DNA of 64,000 nucleotides, from contig CM075352.1 in assembly GCA_037693485.1 (NCBI GenBank), forward strand, positions 24,548,001 through 24,612,000, written 5' to 3'. Of this stretch, positions 53,040 to 64,000 are shown piece after piece. The stretch comes from Kitagawia praeruptora. Its lineage: Eukaryota; Streptophyta; Magnoliopsida; Apiales; Apiaceae. Position numbers and translations under genes: made by a program. The stretch's first letter is position 1. Every line of letters begins with the position of its first letter. The notes under the pieces were generated by a model. The model was not told the DNA's origin. It worked only from the letters and a program-made list of their open reading frames with translations, and ran no database searches.

Positions 53040-53721
53040 CATCTAACACTCTTCTACCTGCATTAAAAGCGGACTCGGACACAATGGTGGAAACGAGGAC
53101 TACTAAAATGTCCTTTGCAATTTTTGCTAAAACCGAAAATTGTATCTCATGATTCTTCCACCATGTTATTATTTCAAAATCCTCATTTAATTCATAACTA
53201 TAAGAAAAAAATTCCCTAACTATAGTAAAAGAAGAAGGAGGGACACTTCTAGAATCTTGTTCGACAGTTCTACATTTTTGTTTTTTGGTTAATATAGATG
53301 TAAGGATACTATTAAACCTACTAACACTACTAGTACTCTTTTTAGATGGGTTTTGAGTTCTAGGAGTATACATATCTACAAGACGATGCAAAAAGCCTAA
53401 ACGATTAAGTACATATAATTTATAATTATATGAAATTCCTAACGTGCTATAATAATGATCTAACATGTTTTCTAAACCTTCTTGTCTAACACCCGGATCA
53501 AGAAGACATGCAACACCATAAATAATTGGAAATTCTTTCAAATATTCGATCCACTTAACTTTCATATCATGAATAATACTACTAAATTGGGGGTTTTCTT
53601 CATAATTACGTAAAGTATTAACAATAAGAACACATTCAATAATAACTTGATGTACATTTGGTTCATAAACATAAGAAAAAACGTTAGTAGCATGTGAAAA
53701 ACAATCAAGAATATCACGTGC
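52954..53721 (-). pseudogene. hAT transposase C-terminal part (RICESLEEPER/Ac-like), cut by the Tat LTR
   Basis: The frame reads ARDILDCFSHATNVFSYVYE, MKVKWIEYLKEFPIIYGVAC (the domain before dimerisation) and then the hAT dimerisation region ITWWKNHEIQFSVLAKIAKD, VSTIVSESAFNAGRRVLDEK and RSRLPPDVIKICVCKKDW. The N-terminal BED finger and catalytic core are missing: coding sequence stops at 53721 where the Ty3/gypsy LTR starts. The rest of the gene should lie beyond the right window edge. Confidence 0.8.
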
Positions 53722-54607
53722 TGTGCCCAAAATCACCATGGGCTATATTTAGGCCCATTAGGCCTGAAGATTTAACCCACGAGAGCGAGAAGATAAATCT
53801 AGTACACGATATGAGGAATAAGATATGAAGAAATGAGCATCAGACAGAGAAATGATCAAGAAACTATGAATACCAGGAGGTTCCTAAAGGTCTGGAAGCT
53901 GAGTAAACCATCCGAAGGCCAGGTTCCCTTAAGCAGAAGAGTTTGAATTAATACAGTTGCAGCCACGAAATGAGGTAAGAACATCCAAAGATATTAAATG
54001 AGTTATCCAGCCCAACACGTTTGTTATTTGTGCAGGTACAGATACCTATACAGAGGTCCCTAAGCAATATGTCCCGAAATGAGAAGGTTCCTGAGAAACA
54101 GGCTCCTGTAATATAGGTTCCTGAGCACCAGGTTCCTAATTATAATTGACAGAACGTTCTAGAAGCTATCTAGAACAGATAAACGTATTATTATTGGAGT
54201 ATAATTCTAGGGCGCAGATGATCCTAGAATATCTCCAATAATCGAGAGAATTAGAATGGGGTAAGAACTCGAGTTCTACTCTATTCCCACAACAAGTTCG
54301 TAAAAGGCTCTAAAGGAACCTGAGTCCTATACGAACTAGGTAATCGAACACAGCTATTCCAGCAGAGACAGAGTCGGATTAGAACTACGTGAGCTTGATT
54401 CCTATATAAGGATACGTAGGCACCTTGAGGGGGGGACAGATAACAGTTCTCTAATTTTCTCTAAAGGCATCTGAGATTATTGGAGATACCCTCGAGCTCA
54501 GCTCAACCCCACAAACACAGCCCAAACCATCCATTGAACAGTTGATCGTTAGCCTTACAACTCATCAAGAACCTCACAAAAGTTGTTACGAAATCCACTC
54601 ATCAACA
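53722..54607 (+). repeat. 5' LTR of the Tat-type element (about 886 bp)
   Basis: Begins TGTGCCCAAAATCACC exactly where the hAT frame is interrupted, and ends CACTCATCAACA just before the PBS. A TATA box CCTATATAAGG is at 54401-54411. The word AGGTTCCT/GGTTCCTGA occurs many times and again in the 3' tail of the element. Confidence 0.75.
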
Positions 54608-54623
54608 TTGGCGCTAGAAAGAG
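54608..54623 (+). other. PBS of the Tat-type element
   Basis: TTGGCGCTAGAAAGAG directly after the LTR, almost the same as that of the LARD-like element at 28655. Confidence 0.65.
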
Positions 54624-54650
54624 GGGAGTTAACATCTTGAGAGTGGAAAG

Positions 54651-57600
54651 ATGGCAGGCAACTCAGATAGCGAAGCAACCCATTCTGTGGAGAAAACTCA
54701 TGACGGAGATGAACGTGTTCCCCAAGTAAAGAAAGTTACCTCGGCAGATGTATTGGAAGTTCTGAAGACCTTTGGAGAACGATTGTCAACTTTGGAACAA
54801 GCTTCAGGAAAGAAGAAAAAGAAGACAAAAAAGGGAAAGAACTCGAAGGTTACTCCAAAACATTTAGATTTTGAGGACAAGGAACTGAAAGAAGAAGAAG
54901 AGATTCCGGAAAAGGGGGAAGAACCAAAGCAGGATGGTGATGAAGAAGAACAAGGTAATCCTGAGAAGAATAAGACTCCTGCTAGGAAGGTGCAATCCCA
55001 AGTTCGTACTGAGTCTAAAAAGAAGGTTAAAAAAGGCGGTTCCTCGCACAGGAAGAAGAAAGACAAGGAGCCGTCTGTTGAGATAATTGAGGATGAGTAA
55101 ACGGATTCAGATGAGACAAGTAAGGAGTCTAGTATGGCAGAATCACAGGATGATGAAGGAGTAAGTAAGCAAGCCAAGACAGATATTGTTGGAGAGGTAA
55201 CTGCTAAAGATATCAAGAAGATACTTACCCAACTCAAGGATGAGAAGAATCTTGCTGCTAGACCTATAACTGCTTCTCCTTTTACCAAGAAGGTTCGAAA
55301 ATTAGCTTTACCCAAGTCCTATAGACCTTCGAATGAATTGAAGTTTGATGGAACCACGGACCCTATTGAATACCTAAGTCGTTTCGACACAGAGATGGAT
55401 GTTTATCAGGTGAAGGAGGCCACTAGGTGTAGGTTACTTGCTGCGACCCTACAAGGTGGAGCTCATCAATGGTTCAAGAGGTTACCTGCTGATTGTATTG
55501 GTTCCTGGGAAAGTATGGGAAGGCTCTTTGTAACTCAGTTTAGGGCATCAGTAGCATTTGCACCACCTACCAATACCTTGGCCAACATCAAGCAGAGACC
55601 TGGCGAGACGTTGACAGAATATTTTAAGAGGTTCAATGCAGAGGTTCCAAAGGTTAGGAAAGCACCTGAGGAGACCATAAAGAATTTCTTGATAGCTGGA
55701 GTAAAAAGGGGTTCTGATTTCTGGAAAGATTTGCAAGGGAAGGAACCTGAAACCCTAGCGGATTTCTATTCTCAAGCGGAATCTTTTCGCTTGGTTGAAG
55801 AGTCTTTAGCTGATTTAAAGAAGGATCCAGATTATGAGAAGAAAGGTGGATAGTCAGGAAACAAGAGGTCGAGGCCAAGAAGTCCTAACAACTGTGACAA
55901 TAAAAAGGTGGTCAATTGAACATCTCAAGTCAAGCCTGAGGTGGAAGCTGTGAATCCTACCAGGTCTGCTATGAACCAGGTGCCACCACCAGCTTCCTAC
56001 AACAATTTCAAGAAGGAAAGACCTGTTTATGAGACTTTTACCCCTCTGGTAGCTCCGATTGATCATATTTATGCTGTGAATGAGAAGTCATCCTGGTTTA
56101 GGAAGCCTCTCAGAACGGGACCTCCCGGGAATAAGAATGAGCGTCCCTATTGCGATTTTCATGACAACAATGGGCACAATACTGTAGATTGTCGCCATTT
56201 GAGGGATCTCATTGAAACTTTGATTAGACAAGGACAGTTGACTGAATGGGTAGCTCAGGAAGGAAAGAAGTACAGAGAAGAGAAAATGCAAAAGGTACCA
56301 GAACCTGTGTTGATAGAAGGACCACCTAAAACTGGATGCATACGAACTATCATCGGGGATCCTCATGTGGGAGGAAGTGGTAGAAACGCCATGGAAAGAT
56401 ATACCAGAGAGGCTAGGGAGCGTCCATTAACCAATGTTTGTAATCTGTCGCGGAGGTCGCCCAGATTTTTTGAAGGGGAGGATGCAGATATTACTTTTAC
56501 TGAAGAGGATGCTTCTTGGGTGCATCATCCTCACACAGATGCTTTGGTAATTGAAGCAGGAATCGGGTCTTATGAGGTTCATCGTGTGCTAGTGGATAAT
56601 GGAAGCTCTGTAAATCTATTGTCGTATTCAGCTTTCAAGAAGATGCATTTTCTGGATAGAGATTTAACTCCAACAAAGGATACTCTGTATGGTTTTACCA
56701 ATAATCAAGTCCCAATTAAAGGTAAGATTCATTTACCAGTAACTCTAGGGGAGAAGCCTTGTTGCATAACGCAATTGTCAGAGTTTATTGTTATAGAGGA
56801 CAACATGAATTATAATGCTATCCTTGGGAGACCAATTCTGAAAGAGATGAGGGTGGTAACCTTGATTTATCACCTAACTATGAAGTTTCCAACACCATGT
56901 GGCATTGGTATAGTTCGAGGTTGTCAATATGAGTCAAGAGAATGCTACACAAAGGCTTTGCAACATGCTGCAAAGGCTGCCAAGTTACCAGAGCCAATGG
57001 ATCAGGTTCCTGATGATTTTCCAGGAAAGAATCCAGATGATATAACGGTTGATTTGCGTAGCCAGCCATTAGAGGGTTTCGTACCAGCATCATGCAGTAT
57101 GGTGAGAATTGAAGAAGTCACAGAAGAGGAACCTCATGTCGAGATTCCAGTTTTTCAGGGGCCGGATACCCCATGTTTGCTCATGAAAAGTGCACCCCTT
57201 TTTGACGATGATGGTGATGTGTGTATGACAGAAGAATTGAATGCTGAAAATTCTCAAAAATTCAAACACAGTGGAAATAGTGAGGATAGTCAACCAGTTG
57301 CTAAAAGGAGGAATGTCATGAAGGAAGCACCTGTATCACCTGTTGTGGAAGAACTTCAAGGAGATTCAATTGCAGAGATGGATATAGATTTGGATCCATG
57401 AATGCCAGAAATGGTGGTAAAGGCTGGACCAGCTGGTGAAACACAGGATGTGAAAATAAATGATAAAGATGGTACGAAGGTTTTGAAGATTGGAGCTCAT
57501 TTGGAACCAACTTTGAAGGAATCCCTTATTTCCTTCTTGAGTGAGAATTTGGATGTTTTTGCTTGGTGCCATGCAGACATGGAGGGAATAGATCCAAAGG

Positions 57601-60600
57601 TTATGTGCCATAAGTTGAATGTTGATCCAGAGAAAAAAGGCGTGAGACAAAAACGAAGACCAGTTAGTGGAGAGAGAGCTCAGGCATTGAAGGAAGAGGT
57701 TGATAGGTTACTGGATGCAGGATTGATCAAGGAATCTTTGTATCCTATATGGTTGGCAAATCCTGTGTTGGTAAAGAATCCTAATGGAAAATGGAGGACA
57801 TGCGTGGACTTCACAGATCTCAACAAAGCATGTCCAAAGGATAGTTTCCCATTACCACGAATTGATCAGTTGGTGGATGCAACGGCTGGGCATGCCTTAC
57901 TTAGCTTTATGGATGTATATTCAGGATATAATCAAATCCCTATGTATGAACCTGATCAGGAGCATACTTCTTTTATTACGGATAGAGGCCTTTACTGTTA
58001 TGTTTGCATGCCATTTGGATTGATTAATGCTGGAGCTACGTATCAACGATTAGTAAACATGATGTTTAAAGAACAAATTGGTAAGACCATGGAAGTATAT
58101 GTGGATGATATGTTAGTTAAATCCAAGGAAGCTATTGATCATGTGAAGCATTTAGAAGAGATGTTTGAAATTTTGCGAAAATATAGAATGAAGTTAAACC
58201 CCTTGAACTGTGTATTTGGTGTGGAAGCTGGAAAATTTCTAGGGTTCATGGTGAATCACAGAGGTATAGAAGCAAATCCAGCTAAAATTAAAGCATTAAT
58301 TGATATGAAGTCACCAAGAACTGTGAGGGAGGTTTAGTCTCTTACAGGAAGAGTTGCAGCATTGAACAGATTCATCTCGAAGTCTACAGACAAATGCCAA
58401 GAATTCTTTAAAGCAATAAAGAAGGGAAGTAAGTTCGAGTGGACCGAGGAATGTGAGATAGCTTTTGGAAAACTGAAAGAACATTTGGGAAGTCCTCCTT
58501 TGTTAGCTAAACCTGTTGATGGAGAGACATTGGTGCTCTACTTAGCGGTGTCGGAATATTCTATCAGTGCAGTTTTAATTCGAGAAGAAGATGGACAGCA
58601 AAGTCCGGTTTATTATGTCAGTAAGAGGTTGCTTGATGCAGAAACGAGGTATACAGGAATGGAGAAATTGGTGTATGCTCTAATTCTAGCTTCCAGGAAG
58701 CTGCGACCTTATTTTCAGGCACACAAGATTGAAGTGCAAACCTCATATCCACTTAGACAGGTGATGCATAGGCCAGAAACTTCAGGAAGGATGTTAAAGT
58801 GGACTGTGGAATTGGGGCAATTCGACATAGAGTATAGGCCCAAGACATCAATTAAAGCCCAAGCTCTAGCAGATTTTTTGATTGAGTTCCCACCTCATAT
58901 GGAGGTTACTGGCCAGGAAGTACCGAAAGAGTTTGGAAAAGAACAGATAGAAGATGATAATTGTGCACCCTGGTGGACATTGTATGTAGATAGAGCTGCT
59001 AACAGTAATGGATCAGGTGCAGGCATAGAGTTGGTCAGTCCGGAAGGACATAGATTGCATAGTTCGATTCATTTCGCTTTTAGAGCCACTAATAACGATG
59101 CAGAGTATGAGGCACTAATTGCAGGGCTCAAGCTAGTATTAGAGATGAAAGTCGAAAATATCAGAGTGTTCAGTGTCTCAATGCTAGTGGTGTGGCAAAT
59201 TGGAGGTGGATTCCAGGCGAGAGGTCCACAAACAGACTTGTATTTGAGGTATTCCCAAGAGTTACTTGCAAAGTTCAGAGAAGTGAAACTAGATCAAATA
59301 CCTCGGGGGCAAAACACAAATGCAAATGCATTAGCTAAGTTAGGTTCGCAGAGAGAATCCACATTGCTTGGTGTGATTCCATTTCAAATTCAAGAGCAAC
59401 CTAGTGTATTTAAAGAAGAGGTAATGGATATTGAATTTCCAGTTGAAGACTCATGGATGACTCCCATTTATAATTACTTAGCAAAAGGGGAGATACCTTC
59501 CAATCAGGATGAGGCCAAAAGGTTGAAGTACCATGTTGCCAAGTATGTCCTTTATGATGGGGTTCTATACAAACGAGGTTTCAATCAGCCTCTACTTAAA
59601 TGTGTAGCAGGAGAGCAGTGCAGATATATTCTCGAAGAGATTCATGAGGCATGTGTGGGAATCACTCGGGGGGTGGTTCTCTAGCTTTGAAAGTTCTTCG
59701 ACAAGGATACTTTTGGCCAACCATTAAGGCAGATGCATACAAATTCGTACAGGCATGCGACAAATGTCAGAAGTTTGAAAATTTAAATAGCCGACCTGTA
59801 GCCCCTATTAAACAGATTGTCAGCCCATGGCCATTTGCAGTTTAGGGGATAGATCTCATTGGGGAGCTTCCAACAGGAAAGGGTGGAGTAAAATATGCAG
59901 TGGTAGCAGTTGATTACTTCACAAAGTGGGCAGAAGTAGAGCCACTTGCTAAGATTACAGCATTGAAACTAACTGAATTTGTTTTTCGAGCAATAATTTG
60001 CAGGTTTGGTCTTCCCCAGAAGCTGATATCTGACAATGGGAAGCAATTTGACAGCAAAGAGCTTAGAGGATTGTCTGAGCAGTTTGGAATTCAGAAGGCA
60101 TTTTCAGCAGTGTACTATCCGCAGAGTAATGGACAGACCGAAGTTGTGAACAAAATTATTAAGCATACTTTGAAGACAAGGCTGGAAGATAAGAAAGGAA
60201 GCTGGCCTAAAGAGCTTCCCGTAGTTTTGTGGTCGTACAATACCACTCCAAGAACTACAACTAGTGAGTCCCCCTTTACTCTCACTTATGGTTGTGAAGC
60301 TATGGTACCTGTGGAAGTTGGAGCAGGTTCCTTGAGAAGAAAGCATTATGATCCCGATAACAACAAGGTCAATCATAGGCTTTACTTGGATATGATCAAA
60401 GAGTTGAGGACAGATTCGCAGTTAAAGTTAGCATCATATCAGCAGAGAGTTCGAAGGTATTACAACAAGAAGGTGAAGGCAAGACCTTTTAAAGTTGGAG
60501 ACCTAGTTTTGAGGAAAGTTATGCCAAATACCAAAGTTCTGGCGCATGGAGCTTTTGGAGCAAACTGGGAAGGACCTTACCAGATAAAGTCAGCCATTTG

Positions 60601-60688
60601 GGAAGGAACCTACCACTTGATGGATATGGATGGGAACCTCATTCCGAGAGCTTGGAATGCGGAGCATCTCAAGAAGTATTATCAGTAA
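54651..60688 (+). pseudogene. Tat-type gag-pol, one frame broken by stops and a frameshift
   Basis: A single frame from ATG 54651 covers: a Lys/Glu-rich N-terminus; capsid (ELKFDGTTDPIEYLSRFDTE, TLQGGAHQWFKRLP); a CCHH-like knuckle YCDFHDNNGHNTVDC; protease (VLVDNGSSVNLL, near 56587); RT with YVDD near 58098; RNase H (58500-58890); a second RNase H (from WWTLYVDRAANSNGSG, near 58970); and integrase with HHCC and D-D-E motifs (VAVDYFTKWAEVEP, ISDNGKQF, SNGQTEVVNK). In-frame stops occur at 55098, 55851, 55917, 57399, 58335 and, in the second frame, 59843. A 1-bp loss near 59649 shifts the frame. Domains remain clear, so the death is recent. Confidence 0.85.
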
Positions 60689-60950
60689 TTCTCTTTTATT
60701 ATGCTTTCTTAGGAAAAGTAAGGCTCTTTCAGCCCAAGAATAAAGGTAGCTTATTAGTTATAGCTGCCCAGAATTGTTGATTCCAGTATTTTAATTTTGC
60801 ATGTAATCGGGGGGTACTTGAAGTGAACCTTCTTATTTGCAAGACAGTTTTCTTTATTGAGCATTGATAGCTCTGCGTTGAATTTGTTAATTGCAGTATT
60901 GATGATTATAGCTTCCTAATAGTCCTTTTACGTAACAATAATTACCCAAA

Positions 60951-60966
60951 AGAACTGGGGGGTAGT
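60951..60966 (+). other. Polypurine-tract-like sequence after pol
   Basis: AGAACTGGGGGGTAGT is almost identical to the PPT next to the LARD 3' LTR, but here no LTR follows. It may be an internal (central) PPT or a relic of an ancestor with no antisense gene. Confidence 0.5.
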
Positions 60967-61190
60967 ATTCCTACTTAGACAATATTGTGCATGATATGAT
61001 TAGCCTTTCATATGCCAATTTGAAATTTTTAAGTGCTTGTTTTAGTACTTGTAAAACAGGTTACCTTGGCGAACAGGTTCCTGCAGCATTGACAGCATAC
61101 GAATATGAATGTGAACCTGAATCGAAAAGGTTCTGAGAAGTGTGAGTACAATTTGACAGAATACGTGGACTACGAATGATTGATAATAAA

Positions 61191-61350
61191 AAGTCCCAGG
61201 TAGCTTCCTGGGCATCGAGAAAAAGTCCCAGGTAGCTTCCTGGGCATCGAGAAAAAGTCCCAGGTAGCTTCCTGGGCATCGAGAAAAAGTCCCAGGTAGC
61301 TTCCTGGGCATCGAGAAAAAGTCCCAGGTAGCTTCCAAGGCATTAAGAAA
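61191..61350 (+). repeat. Five tandem 32-bp repeats with a CCCAGG...CCTGGG stem
   Basis: Units begin AGTCCCAGGTAGCTTCCTGG at 61192, 61224, 61256, 61288 and 61320; the last is diverged. Each unit can form a 6-bp stem with a 6-base loop. Confidence 0.9.
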
Positions 61351-62438
61351 AAGCCTCAGCTGACTGAACACGACATTGTTGCCAAAGCCTCAAGTTCCTT
61401 GAGCACGAGAATTAAAGTCCTGACAAAAGGCACCTTAAGGAACCTGTATGGAACCGAGACTGGCATACAGGAATCTGAAACTATACGTTTCACCCCTCCG
61501 TGGAGCCGCCACTGGCACGAGAGGAAGTGGGAACTGGTGTGGAGCCTAGACCGGTACACTTGTTCTTAAAGAGAAGCCTAATAAGCTCTCCCTCATGTGG
61601 AACCATCTCTGGCACATGGGAAGAAGGAATAAGTTCTTTAGCTTTTACCTTCATAAGATTTCTAGGCTGACACATGAAGAAGAGGAATCTGTGTGGACTC
61701 CCAGAACGGCGCACAGGTTCCTAGAATCGCCTCGAGGCACAAAAAGGAACCAACATGTCTCGAGACATGTTGGAACCTAGAGATTAGGATTGGGAGCCAA
61801 GCAGGCCACCTTTTCGAGAGATGACCCGAATTAAACAACAGAAAGATTTTACTAACATTAACTCTTTTCTGTTTTATGTTTTCATTTGCAGGAAAAATCA
61901 ACTATTTGTAGGGAACCTGGTTTAGATAAAGGAGAGACTATTAAGGGAAGCTGCAGTACAGGTTATAGTAGTGAAGATGTGTTTCGAAGTATAAATGAAA
62001 GAGGTTCCATGTCTACAAGTAAGTCGTATTTGGTTATGTCTATGCATAGAAAGTTATAAGTGAAAGTATGAGTGCATCCTGTTTCTTACAACGGGTTAGC
62101 CCACGTAGGCTTGGGTGCATAAGTACAGACACTAAATGATTCTTAAGATGCATGAGTATTCTACGAAGTTTTGGGAAAAATGGTGTAGTATTAGTTTCAG
62201 ATACAAATAAGGACTTAAACATACATGATTAAATAAGTAAGTAGGAGGATATAGCAAAAGCGGATGGTGATCATTGGAAGCTTAAAGAGTTATAGGGTAC
62301 AAGAACCCTAGGAAACCAGAGTTGTAAGGCACGAAGGTCATAAGAAACCAAATTTAAAGTTTACATCTTGCGAGGCACTACGAGGGGCCCGCAACCTCAC
62401 TTAAAGTTATCAAAAGTTTAAACAGCAAATAGACAAGT

Positions 62439-63999
62439 TTAAGAAGGAGGTACTTTGTCGGATTCTTCGACAACTGGAGGAGTTGGCAAGGTGGTTGGAG
62501 TGACCTCAAGGGCAGGGACCTCTGCAGTCTCAAGGATAGTACCTGGAGACCTCTCAACCGTAGCCACGGGAGGTACAGGGTCCTGCGGAATCGCAGCTTC
62601 ATCTTCAAAATCATGGATCATTCCTACCACGTCTTCACCAAGGAGAGACCAGTTTAACTCAGGCATCTTCACCCACATGGACCTCATGTAGTCTCGAATA
62701 CCCTCGTTGTAACCTTCATCATACCTGGCTTTCTCCTGTATGAGCATAGAGGATTTGACAGCATCAGCAGCAGCATTCAAGGCATCCACCTGAGTCTCCA
62801 ACTCGTTAATCTTTTCCAGCGTTGATAGCTTTTCATCACCCAGATTCTTGACTTGAGCTTGAAGCTTCTCCTTATCATTCTTCAAAGAGGTCTCAATAGC
62901 TTTGGCCCTCCTCACAGTAGCAGTAGCTAGGTTCACCCTCTCTTCCTTAGCAGCCAGCTCCTCCTTCAATTTTGAAACTTCTCCTTGCAATCGGAGGTCA
63001 TACTGTGTCTTCTCAGCAAAATCGTCGCAATACCTGAGGGCGAAGAATGCATTCTGTGCAGCAGAGAACCTCATGGCATGCATAGCTTCAGTGGAATCCA
63101 TCTTGGCCCAACTAGCAACTGCTTCCGGAAGCACATGAGTATCGATCAATTCTTTAAATGGATTCTGGGCCACAACTGATTCAACCTTCACAGCCTTGCC
63201 TTTCTTCATGGACCGAGTCTGAGAACTCCCAGAAAGATCAAGAGTAGTCTGATCAAGCTTGCGTTTGGAGGAGTTTGATGGCTGGTTCTGAGTAGATGCT
63301 GGGGTAGGAACTTGACTTATAGGAGTTGCAACAAGCGGAACCTCCTTATTCTCAATCTTGAAAACTTCTTCCACGTTCTTGGATCTTTTTACGAAAGAAG
63401 GAACCTTGGGAGCCATACCTGTAGGTACAAAGCCAGAAAATAAATCAGGATAGATAAAGAGCATGAGATAAACGGACATAGTTACAGGAATGCAGTAAAG
63501 ACAAATTAAATAAAGCGTTACCAGGGGAAGCAGGAATAAAACCTAAGGTAATGAGGTTGTCGGGTGTCAATAGAATCATGCAATCTCTCATAGAGGAAGA
63601 ATGTTTTAAGGCCTCTTCAGCTCTTTGTAAACAAACCCCAGAAAGAATAGTTTGTTTGGGGATCAACGGGCGGCGATTGAACTCAAATCGGACGGATGGA
63701 CAATCGAAACAGTACAGGAACTGCTCTTGCCATTGGTCAAAGTTTTGCTTAATACCTTTTACAAATTGGCCTTGGTGACCAGGCCATGCAGTCAAATAAA
63801 AACAACCAGAGCCCTTTCTAGTATCTTTTAATCTAAAGAAGTAACCTAGCTCGGGTGCAGATAAAGGAGTGGTGAACAGGCTGGTGTACAGAATGTATGT
63901 GCTAATAGCTAGCCTATATGAATTAGGGGTCAGTTGAAGAGGGGCCAAATCATAGAAATCAAGGACTTCTTGCAAGAAAGGATGAAGGGGAAAGTACAC
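62439..63999 (-). CDS. Antisense ORF of the Tat element, putative gypsy-type transposon domain (PF04195-like), spliced, incomplete
   Basis: Minus strand, entering from the right edge. Exon a (63999-63522) contains LHPFLQEVLDFYDLAPLQLT and PNSYRLAISTYILYTSLFTT, the pattern of the plant domain called putative gypsy type transposon. A GT-AG intron (63521-63419) joins in frame to exon b (63418-62439), which reads MAPKVPSFVKRSKNVEEVFK, a Ser/Thr/Pro-rich linker, and a long coiled coil (about 100 residues, LKEELAAKEERVNLATATVR and similar). It is transcribed against gag-pol. Such antisense genes are known in Tat-lineage elements; their role is unknown. No internal stops, unlike gag-pol. Confidence 0.75.
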
Positions 64000-64000
64000 A

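Larger units (their letters stand above)
60689..62438 (+). other. Non-coding tail of the Tat-type element
   Basis: Includes a PPT-like AGAACTGGGGGGTAGT (60951-60966), the 32-bp repeats at 61191-61350 and many GGAACCT/AGGTTCC words. No ORF with protein-like composition on either strand. Confidence 0.6.
53722..64000 (+). mobile_element. Tat-type Ty3/gypsy LTR retrotransposon, 3' end beyond the window
   Basis: Order on the plus strand: 5' LTR, PBS, gag, protease, RT, RNase H, second RNase H, integrase, polypurine-like tract, long tail with repeats, then an antisense ORF still open at the window end. INT after RT marks Ty3/gypsy; the doubled RNase H and antisense ORF mark the Tat lineage. The insertion lies in a hAT element; the left flank ends CGTGC, so the right flank should begin CGTGC. 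Confidence 0.85.

Noticed and set aside
54698..55315. 205-codon minus-strand frame opposite Tat gag
   Set aside because: It is the mirror of the Lys/Glu-rich gag N-terminus (Ser/Phe-rich shadow).
61191..61350. 32-bp periodic repeats as CRISPR-like
   Set aside because: Repeats are head-to-tail with no unique spacers.
1..64000. tRNA, rRNA or other structured RNA genes
   Set aside because: I looked for A-box/B-box and rRNA core sequence by eye and saw none; tRNA-like matches are the PBS sites of retroelements.

Overview
This is plant nuclear DNA from a dicot, probably an asterid; I cannot fix the genus from sequence alone. Support comes from intron-containing genes with plant-only functions (Casparian-strip membrane protein, lumenal NDH subunit, xyloglucan-type fucosyltransferase, chloroplast DUF1517 protein), AT-rich spacers, and heavy loading with plant transposon families. 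There are no bacterial operons, rRNA, tRNA or CRISPR arrays.

Layout. (1) 1-9.05 kb: a Sirevirus-type Ty1/copia element on the minus strand, cut by the left window edge, with gag, decayed pol, an env-like ORF and a small ORF on the opposite strand. (2) 9.1-11 kb: two further copia-type LTRs without internal regions. (3) 11.4-12 kb: a decayed ORF of unknown family. (4) 14.9-26.8 kb: the gene island, holding a CASP-family gene (+), a PsbQ-like/PNSL gene (-), a TPR-SET gene (-), a chloroplast-targeted beta-propeller gene (-), a broken GT37 fucosyltransferase (-) and a DUF1517/FLAP1-like gene (+). Between the SET and beta-propeller genes lies a 586-bp Mutator-like MITE carrying an inverted copy of itself. 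(5) 27-31.85 kb: a rearranged copia remnant split by a 3.08-kb non-autonomous LTR element with intact 5-bp target duplications. (6) 31.85-35.3 kb: AT-rich tandem repeats. (7) 35.5-38.9 kb: a CACTA element with a GAA target duplication that carries an intron-containing fragment of the thiamine gene THIC and sits in an RNase H-like remnant. (8) 39.3-40.75 kb: a Mutator-like element. (9) 41.3-44.7 kb: an apparently intact four-exon p24-delta gene. (10) 44.96-46.3 kb: another Mutator-like element with long TIRs and a coding-like insert. (11) 46.65-47.18 kb: a MAM33/p32-like gene fragment. (12) 47.8-53.7 kb: MITEs, tandem repeats and a hAT transposase remnant. (13) 53.7 kb to the end: a Ty3/gypsy element of the Tat type with LTR, PBS, gag-pol (many stops), a long tail and a spliced antisense ORF that runs off the window.

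The host genes form no operon; several (PNSL, FLAP1-like, beta-propeller) probably serve the chloroplast, but the cluster looks coincidental. The strongest unusual signals are the self-inserted MULE-MITE, the THIC-capturing CACTA, the non-autonomous LTR element with a hairpin array that shares PBS and PPT with the Tat element, and the antisense genes inside both large retroelements.

All family assignments come from reading motifs by eye; no database search was run.
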